From the NCBI GenBank assembly GCA_036677445.1, contig JAVBWI010000004.1:248001-312000 (forward strand): a stretch of DNA of 64,000 bases. The letters run 5' to 3'. Positions 59,023 to 64,000 of the stretch are shown one piece after another (the stretch's first letter is position 1; each line of letters begins with the position of its first letter). Under the pieces are notes generated by a model. That model was not told where the DNA came from. It saw only the letters and a program-made list of their open reading frames with translations, and ran no database searches. The translations under genes and the position numbers were made by a program. This stretch comes from JAVBWI01 sp036677445 (GTDB lineage: Bacteria > Bacillota > Clostridia > Christensenellales > CAG-138).

Positions 59023-59730
59023 ATGGCTGATAACGTGAAACCCGCGGGCGCGCCCCAGAATAAGCCCAGCCCGGTGAGAACCACCCCCGCAGGCGGTTCC
59101 GCTCCGGCAACGCCGGCAACAACGGTTGGCGCAAAAAAGGCAGCGCCGCTGCAAAAGCCCAAAAAGAAAGCATCCGGCGGATTGGTTGTCGGCCTGTTCT
59201 TTTTAATACTCATCGCAGGCGCAGCCGCCATGGTCTACTTCGATTTAGGCGGTTTCAAGGATGTCGCGGTAACCGCATTGAGGCTGAACGATCCCACAAG
59301 CGCCCAGCTTGAGGAAGCGGCGGCGCGCGAGAGGGCGTTTGCGGATAAAGAAAACGCGCTGCTTGCTGCTGAAGAGGAGCAAAAAGCGGCAGCCAAAGAG
59401 CTTAAGCAACGCGAAAAGGATTTTGCCGCAGCAGAAACCGACCTTGTCCAGCGGGAAGCGGCCGTCGCCCAAAAGGAAGCGGTGCTCAATACGCTTTCGG
59501 AATCGCTTAACGCCAGGCAGATTGAGCTTACTGCCGCCGTGGAGATGTTCTCCAACATGGATGCGGAAAAAGCCGCAAAGGCGCTCAGCGGTATAGATGA
59601 GCCCGCCGATATCGCACTGCTTCTTCTTTATATGGATAGTGAAAAATCCGCACTGATACTGAACAATATGCGGGCCAGTCTCGCAACAAAGGTGATGACG
59701 GAGATCATCAATATGCAAAAGAGCGCGTAG
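59023..59730 (+). CDS. MotE-like protein with MgtE N-terminal-type domain
   Basis: A 235-residue protein: Pro/Ala/Lys-rich N-terminus, one membrane helix (GGLVVGLFFLILIAGAAAMV near residue 48-67), a long coiled coil rich in Ala/Glu/Lys, and a C-terminal helical domain (FSNMDAEKAAKALSGIDEPA, LLLLYMDSEKSALILNNM) as in MotE and the MgtE intracellular domain. It stands between fliJ and fliK, where such genes often occur in Clostridia. In epsilonproteobacteria and Bacillota relatives MotE helps assemble the motor. Confidence 0.8.
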   Translation: MADNVKPAGAPQNKPSPVRTTPAGGSAPATPATTVGAKKAAPLQKPKKKASGGLVVGLFFLILIAGAAAMVYFDLGGFKDVAVTALRLNDPTSAQLEEAAARERAFADKENALLAAEEEQKAAAKELKQREKDFAAAETDLVQREAAVAQKEAVLNTLSESLNARQIELTAAVEMFSNMDAEKAAKALSGIDEPADIALLLLYMDSEKSALILNNMRASLATKVMTEIINMQKSA

Positions 59731-59748
59731 TGCGCCATAAAACAAAGC

Positions 59749-61173
59749 ATGGCGTTTTGGATAGAAATTTCAGGAGGTGATCGTATTATAAACGCGGTTC
59801 AAAGCAATGTCGCCAGCGAATCGCCCCCGTGCCTTCCCTTTTCTGTACGGTCTGCGGCCAAGTCTCCAACTCTCGATTTCAAAAAAATTAAATATGAGAT
59901 TACGAAGGATTTGACCACTTCAAACCGGACGCCGGCGAAAGACGCGGACGAAGCGAACGAGGCGGCAGAAGATGGCCTTGGGTTGGTTATACCCGGCGTT
60001 ATGCTGGCCCAAGAAGTACAAAATGCACAACCAACATTCAGCAAATGCTGTGATTCGGAATACCCGGTACAAGGAATTGCAGACATTCTCGAAGGATTCG
60101 GATTGCTGAACGGCAGTGAGGCTACGGATGTATTATCGGACGATGCTGTGCAGCTCATACTGGGCGCTTACCAACAGGCGCTCGCGGAACTTAGTTCCGA
60201 TAGGCAGCAGAGCGTGGCCGATATCCATACTGCAGCCAGCGCCGAGAGTGAAGCAGGGATGCTCGAAGTACAATTGCCTATGGACATGCAGGCACAGCTG
60301 AAAGTGCTGATCAAAGAGTATCTTTGCTCCTTGGAGAATGCCGGCAGTGCAGAGGAGCAAACAATCGACACGGCAGGGTTGTTTTTGGATCTGAACGGTA
60401 CAAATGGCGATAGATCCAGGCTAATGCAAAGCGCGCTTCCCGAGTCAGGCCGCGAAAGCGACAATGTAACCGCGCCCGCTCGAAGCATGCCCTCCGGGCA
60501 AAACAGCGCCGGCAATATACTTGAAGCCATACGCAGCGCAGTTCTCAAAAACGTCAACGACGGACAGCGCGGCGATATGCAGAGCAAAAGCACGGTACTG
60601 CCGGAGAATGGGTCTTCAAAGACCGAAGCACAAAGCACGGCCGCGTTTCCTCTTCATCAAAGCGCGCCGGCTCCCGTAGATGGCGTTGATTTGGCTGCTT
60701 CCACAACAGCTGCCGCCGTTTCCGGTTCGGATATGGCCGACAATATCGCCAACATCGTTGCGCGTGTTTCCACGCAGGCGGCAAACGGCACGCAGGAGTT
60801 CACCATCGCCTTAAAGCCCGACCACCTGGGTAAGCTAAGCATCAAGCTGATCATGGACAACGACGGTATACAGGCGCAAATCAAGGCCGCCAACGCTTCC
60901 ACCAGGGGGCTGATCCAGAATGAACTTCCTGCGCTTGCGGAAATGCTCAGGGACAAGGGCATCAACGTGAGACAGATCGAGGTATCCTACGAAGCGCCCG
61001 CGTTCTCGTTCGACACCCGTCAGGGCCCAAGTCAGGGGCAGTACTCGGATTCACCGGGCAAAAGCCAATATTCCTACGCCGCGGATAGACCGGAGCCTTA
61101 CGGCTCCATTGCGGAATCCGGCGGCATGCAGGAAATACTTTTGCAGGGCAGTTCAGTAGAATTTCAGGCGTGA
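59749..61173 (+). CDS. fliK: flagellar hook-length control protein FliK
   Basis: Up to 474 residues. The N-terminal ~340 residues are low-complexity and poorly conserved; the C-terminal Flg_hook domain is clear (QEFTIALKPDHLGKLSIKLI, then IKAANASTRGLIQNELPAL and MLRDKGINVRQIEVSYEA). FliK measures hook length and switches export specificity. Start uncertain: the ATG at 59749 has no ribosome site, while a perfect AGGAGGTGATC lies at 59773-59783, right before an in-frame ATT (59785) and ATA (59788), possible non-standard starts. Confidence 0.85.
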   Translation: MAFWIEISGGDRIINAVQSNVASESPPCLPFSVRSAAKSPTLDFKKIKYEITKDLTTSNRTPAKDADEANEAAEDGLGLVIPGVMLAQEVQNAQPTFSKCCDSEYPVQGIADILEGFGLLNGSEATDVLSDDAVQLILGAYQQALAELSSDRQQSVADIHTAASAESEAGMLEVQLPMDMQAQLKVLIKEYLCSLENAGSAEEQTIDTAGLFLDLNGTNGDRSRLMQSALPESGRESDNVTAPARSMPSGQNSAGNILEAIRSAVLKNVNDGQRGDMQSKSTVLPENGSSKTEAQSTAAFPLHQSAPAPVDGVDLAASTTAAAVSGSDMADNIANIVARVSTQAANGTQEFTIALKPDHLGKLSIKLIMDNDGIQAQIKAANASTRGLIQNELPALAEMLRDKGINVRQIEVSYEAPAFSFDTRQGPSQGQYSDSPGKSQYSYAADRPEPYGSIAESGGMQEILLQGSSVEFQA

Positions 61174-61184
61174 AAGGAGATACT

Positions 61185-61805
61185 ATGTCAACAATTTCCA
61201 GCGCGGATGCCTCGACCTCCGCAACACGGACGCTTGAAGACCTCCAAAAGAGCCAGCGCACTGCTAGTCAAACGCTCGATAAGGATGCCTTTCTGCAGTT
61301 GTTAGTGGAGCAGATGGCTAACCAGGATCCGCTTAGTCCTACGAGCGATACCGATTTTATCGCACAGCTGGCGCAGTTCTCCTCGTTGGAACAGCTGCAA
61401 ACAATCAGCGATTCCACTTTGCAGACACAAGCATATAACCTTGTAGGAAAGTATGTATATCTCAACGGCATCGACAGCGCTACGGGTAACCCCATATTCG
61501 GCAAGGTGGATGGTGTTTTCAGGATGAACGGCATTGATTACATTGTGATCGGCGACAACCATTATGCGCTCAGCGATGTTGCCGGTGTTGTGAATGTAGA
61601 TGAACCGGTGTCGTCCACAACTACCGTTACCAACAGCACAGGCCTGCTTGGCAAAAACGTAACCGCCAAAATTACCGATGACAATGGCGAGACCGTTTCT
61701 GTTTCCGGAACCGTCACAAAAGTCTATTCCAAGGACAATACGGTGTATGCCTTGGTGGGTGAACATGAGGTTCCTGTATCAAGTATTACGGAAATCTATT
61801 CCTGA
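61185..61805 (+). CDS. flgD: flagellar hook assembly protein FlgD
   Basis: A 206-residue hook-capping scaffold. The conserved N-terminal block is LDKDAFLQLLVEQMANQDPL, then TSDTDFIAQLAQFSSLEQLQ. The C-terminal part has Ig-like beta strands (FGKVDGVFRMNGIDYIVIGD). ATG at 61185 has AAGGAG. Confidence 0.95.
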   Translation: MSTISSADASTSATRTLEDLQKSQRTASQTLDKDAFLQLLVEQMANQDPLSPTSDTDFIAQLAQFSSLEQLQTISDSTLQTQAYNLVGKYVYLNGIDSATGNPIFGKVDGVFRMNGIDYIVIGDNHYALSDVAGVVNVDEPVSSTTTVTNSTGLLGKNVTAKITDDNGETVSVSGTVTKVYSKDNTVYALVGEHEVPVSSITEIYS

Positions 61806-61828
61806 AGAAAGTTCGGAGGTATACGTCT

Positions 61829-62656
61829 ATGATGCGTTCTCTTTATTCCGCGATTACCGGATTACGCAACCACCAAACAAGAATGGATGTTATTGGCAAC
61901 AATATCTCCAACGTCAATACAGTCGCCTTTAAGGCCAGCCGTGTAATATTTCAGGATATTTACAGTCAGACATTAAGCCCGGCCTCCGGCAGCAGCGCGA
62001 CAGTCGGCGGCACGAATCCGAAGCAGGTCGGCCTGGGCACGGCGCTTGCCACCATCGATGTCATGCAGTCTGCCAGCGCCAGCCAGTATACGGGTGAAGC
62101 TCTCGACCTTTCCATTGAGGGAGACGGCTTCTTCATCCTCTCCGACAAAGGGCAAACCACCTATACCCGCGCGGGCAACTTCTACACGGATACCGCCAAC
62201 TATCTGGTAAGCTCTAACGGCGCGTTTGTTCAGGGATATCCTGTGGATGAAGACGGCAACATTACTTCGCAGACACTGACGAAAATTTATATCGATCCCG
62301 ACTACTATGACGTCACAATCAACAGCGCCGGCCAGGTGATCGGGCTGGATAAGGAAAACGATGAAAGGGTAGTCATCGGGCAGCTTGCCGTCGCAACCTT
62401 CTCCAACCCGAACGGATTGGAAAAAGTCGGGTCAAACTCCTACCGCAGCACCGTAAACTCGGGCGATGCGGTAAACAGTACGCCGGGCGTCGATGGCGCG
62501 GGCACACTCAACCCCGGTACGCTGGAAATGTCCAATGTTGACCTTGCAGGCCAATTCACGGATATGATCGTGACGCAGAGAGGCTTCCAGGCCAACTCCA
62601 GAATCATTACCACAACGGACTCCATGCTCGAAGAGCTGGTTAACCTGAAGAGATAG
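61829..62656 (+). CDS. flgE: flagellar hook-basal body protein (FlgE/FlgG type)
   Basis: A 275-residue axial protein. The N-terminal motif SLYSAITGLRNHQTRMDVIG with NNISNVNT is shared by rod and hook proteins, followed by the central SIEGDGFFILSDKG and C-terminal LAGQFTDMIVTQRGFQANSR. At 275 residues it is shorter than most FlgE and near FlgG size, but its position directly after flgD and before flbD, with PKQVGLGT after the N-block, favours hook protein. ATG has GGAGG. Confidence 0.85.
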   Translation: MMRSLYSAITGLRNHQTRMDVIGNNISNVNTVAFKASRVIFQDIYSQTLSPASGSSATVGGTNPKQVGLGTALATIDVMQSASASQYTGEALDLSIEGDGFFILSDKGQTTYTRAGNFYTDTANYLVSSNGAFVQGYPVDEDGNITSQTLTKIYIDPDYYDVTINSAGQVIGLDKENDERVVIGQLAVATFSNPNGLEKVGSNSYRSTVNSGDAVNSTPGVDGAGTLNPGTLEMSNVDLAGQFTDMIVTQRGFQANSRIITTTDSMLEELVNLKR

Positions 62657-62708
62657 CTTTACTGAATCCAGTTCTTCCTGCGGAACAGCATGTAAGCCGG
62701 CACCAATT

Positions 62709-62739
62709 TGGGCGCCTGCCGTAATGGGTTTGGCGCCCA
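62709..62739 (+). other. hairpin between flgE and flbD
   Basis: Eight-bp stem TGGGCGCC/GGCGCCCA with a 15-base loop in the 107-base gap. No T-run follows; it may be an mRNA processing or stability element inside the operon. Confidence 0.4.
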
Positions 62740-62763
62740 TATGCCTATAGGACGGAGAAAAAG

Positions 62764-62973
62764 ATGATCAGATTAAGCCGCTTAAACAAAGAGCCGTTCC
62801 TGGTGAACTGCGACCTGATCGAATTCGTGGAGGAATCGCCAAATACCATCATCTCCATGGCGTCAGGACGAAAGCTTGTGGTCTCGGAATCGGCGGATGA
62901 GATCAAAGAGCTGGTGATAGAGTACAAACGTCAGATTTTTGGATTTCCCAATCTAGGCGGGTCGCAGAAATAG
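62764..62973 (+). CDS. flbD: FlbD-family flagellar protein
   Basis: A 69-residue cytoplasmic protein that begins MIRLSRLNKEPFLVNCDLIE and has the family pattern SPNTIISMASGRKLVVSESA. Its role is not settled; it lies between hook and stator genes in many Bacillota. Confidence 0.93.
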   Translation: MIRLSRLNKEPFLVNCDLIEFVEESPNTIISMASGRKLVVSESADEIKELVIEYKRQIFGFPNLGGSQK

Positions 62974-62985
62974 GGGTGATCTCAA

Positions 62986-63804
62986 TTGCAAAAAACGACT
63001 ATAACCGGACTGTTAGCTGGTTTTAGTTTCATTATTATATCGATATTTATCAATAAAGGCGCCGAACTCAAAAGTTTTCTGGATTGGCCATCGGTGTTGA
63101 TTGTGTTGGGCGGCACGATCGCCTCCACTATTGTGGCATATCCGGGTAAGGCTCTAAAATCACTCGGAATTGTTTATAAGACCGCTTTTAAAAAAAAGCA
63201 AATTGATTTATATGCTGATATCGACCTGATTATCGAGATCGCCAACATCGCACGCCGCGAAGGCCTCCTTGCGTTGGAGGACGCGGTAAGCAACATCGAT
63301 AATCCGTTTCTAAAGAAGGGCGTTATGCTGATTGTTGACGGCGCCGACCCTGAGTTTGTAAAAAACGTGATGGATGCTGAAATCTATTTCATCCAGGACC
63401 GGCACGCACAAGGGCAGGCGATCATAGACAGCATGACGACATACGCCCCGGCTTATGGCATGATCGGTACGTTGATCGGCCTTATCAACATGCTCAAAAA
63501 CCTGAATAATTCAGATTCGCTCGGCCCCAGCATGGCGGTCGCCCTTGTGACCACATTCTACGGTGTTGTACTTGCCAATCTGGTGTTTGGACCGATTTCA
63601 AAAAAACTAAAGGTGATGACTGCCGCCGAGAGCATGCAAAAGGAGTTGCTGCTCGAAGGGCTTCTATCCATACAGGATGGCGAGAATCCCCGTATCATTA
63701 AGGATAAGCTCAACGCCTTCCTTTCCAGGTCCGAAATTCAGCGCCGGGAGGCGCAGATTACAAACGGCAAGCCCGAAACAGAGGAGATCCCTCATGGTGA
63801 GTAA
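62986..63804 (+). CDS. motA: flagellar motor stator protein MotA
   Basis: A 272-residue proton or sodium channel subunit with four membrane helices: two in residues 5-50 and two near 150-200 (MIGTLIGLINMLKNL, then VALVTTFYGVVLANLVFGPI). The torque-generating cytoplasmic loop carries charged residues between helices 2 and 3. The start is a TTG at 62986 after AGGGGTGAT. Overlaps motB by 11 bases. Confidence 0.95.
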   Translation: MQKTTITGLLAGFSFIIISIFINKGAELKSFLDWPSVLIVLGGTIASTIVAYPGKALKSLGIVYKTAFKKKQIDLYADIDLIIEIANIARREGLLALEDAVSNIDNPFLKKGVMLIVDGADPEFVKNVMDAEIYFIQDRHAQGQAIIDSMTTYAPAYGMIGTLIGLINMLKNLNNSDSLGPSMAVALVTTFYGVVLANLVFGPISKKLKVMTAAESMQKELLLEGLLSIQDGENPRIIKDKLNAFLSRSEIQRREAQITNGKPETEEIPHGE

Positions 63805-64000
63805 TCGTAAAAAGCCGGAGCCGCCACAAGAATACGGCGCACCCGCGTGGATGAACACCTACGGCGATATGGTGACCCTCGTACTCACCTTTTTTGTTTT
63901 GTTGTTTTCATTCTCCACCATTGATGCAAAAAAGTGGGAGGAAATCGTAAACTCGTTTTCGGGACAGCGGCTGGTCGTCGTACAGCCGCTCGACCCAAAG
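63794..64000 (+). CDS. motB: flagellar motor stator protein MotB, partial
   Basis: First 69 codons, cut by the window end. Short polar start (MVSNRKKPEPPQEYGAPAWM) then a membrane helix with the proton-binding TYGDMVTLVLTFFVLLFSFS, whose Asp is the key ion-carrying residue. The ATG at 63794 lies inside the end of motA with GAGGAG upstream. Confidence 0.95.
   Translation, partial: MVSNRKKPEPPQEYGAPAWMNTYGDMVTLVLTFFVLLFSFSTIDAKKWEEIVNSFSGQRLVVVQPLDPK

Noticed and set aside
1..64000. CRISPR array or complete insertion sequence
   Set aside because: No regularly spaced direct repeats, and no transposase apart from the integrase remnant, were seen.

Overview
The window looks like a chromosomal segment of an anaerobic Clostridia-type Bacillota. 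The grounds are strong Shine-Dalgarno sites before nearly every gene, frequent TTG/GTG starts, a dnaX-ybaB-recR block, a Gram-positive style fli/flg/mot operon, a corrinoid-dependent methyl-transfer module and PadR/DUF1048/ABC genes. No replication, CRISPR or complete mobile-element genes were seen.

Region 1 (1-16.6 kb) is a sugar-acid catabolic island. Most genes are on the minus strand: a solute-binding lipoprotein (cut by the window edge), two zinc alcohol dehydrogenases, a tartronate-semialdehyde-reductase-like enzyme, a FadR-type GntR regulator, a split transketolase, a LarA-like nickel racemase/epimerase, 6-phosphogluconate dehydrogenase, a KDG-type kinase and SDR oxidoreductases. A divergent plus-strand part has another SDR, an HpcH-type aldolase and a D-2-hydroxyacid dehydrogenase, with an AraC regulator between them. 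A consensus promoter at 5510-5538, overlapped by a 21-bp element that recurs at 5288, is the likely control point for the GntR regulator. The likely logic is oxidation/epimerisation of aldonates or uronates, phosphorylation or aldol cleavage, and entry into the pentose-phosphate pool.

Region 2 (16.7-27.9 kb) is a run of small stress/efflux operons, each with its own local regulator: an FtsX/ABC exporter with a TetR repressor whose 47-bp palindrome encloses a perfect promoter; an ABC-2 exporter with a PadR regulator and four tandem DUF1048 paralogs; a frameshifted AlkD-like gene; a nitroreductase-TetR pair; and a TetR-hydrolase pair.

Region 3 (28.1-36.0 kb) is a corrinoid methyltransferase module: two URO-D/MtaA-like proteins (one fused to a thioredoxin-like domain), a CobW-type GTPase, a DUF2284 protein, a ferredoxin-ASKHA reductive activator, a PocR-AraC regulator and a corrinoid protein. 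A 22-bp motif occurs upstream of both plus-strand transcription units. The methyl donor is unknown and no MttB- or MtaB-type methyltransferase is present.

Region 4 (36-37.4 kb) is a scar. A DUF3298 gene runs into a decayed tyrosine-integrase C-terminus beside tRNA-Leu(CAA), which suggests the remains of an integrated element.

Region 5 (37.5-52.1 kb) is core genome: acyltransferase, lipoproteins, recR, ybaB, dnaX, aminotransferase, DegV, asnA, transglutaminase lipoprotein, radA, tmk and DUF1294. It contains a dispersed palindromic repeat (44290, 49572).

Region 6 (52.2-64 kb) holds flagellin on the minus strand and a long plus-strand flagellar operon fliF-fliG-fliH-fliI-fliJ-motE-like-fliK-flgD-flgE-flbD-motA-motB, which runs off the window end.
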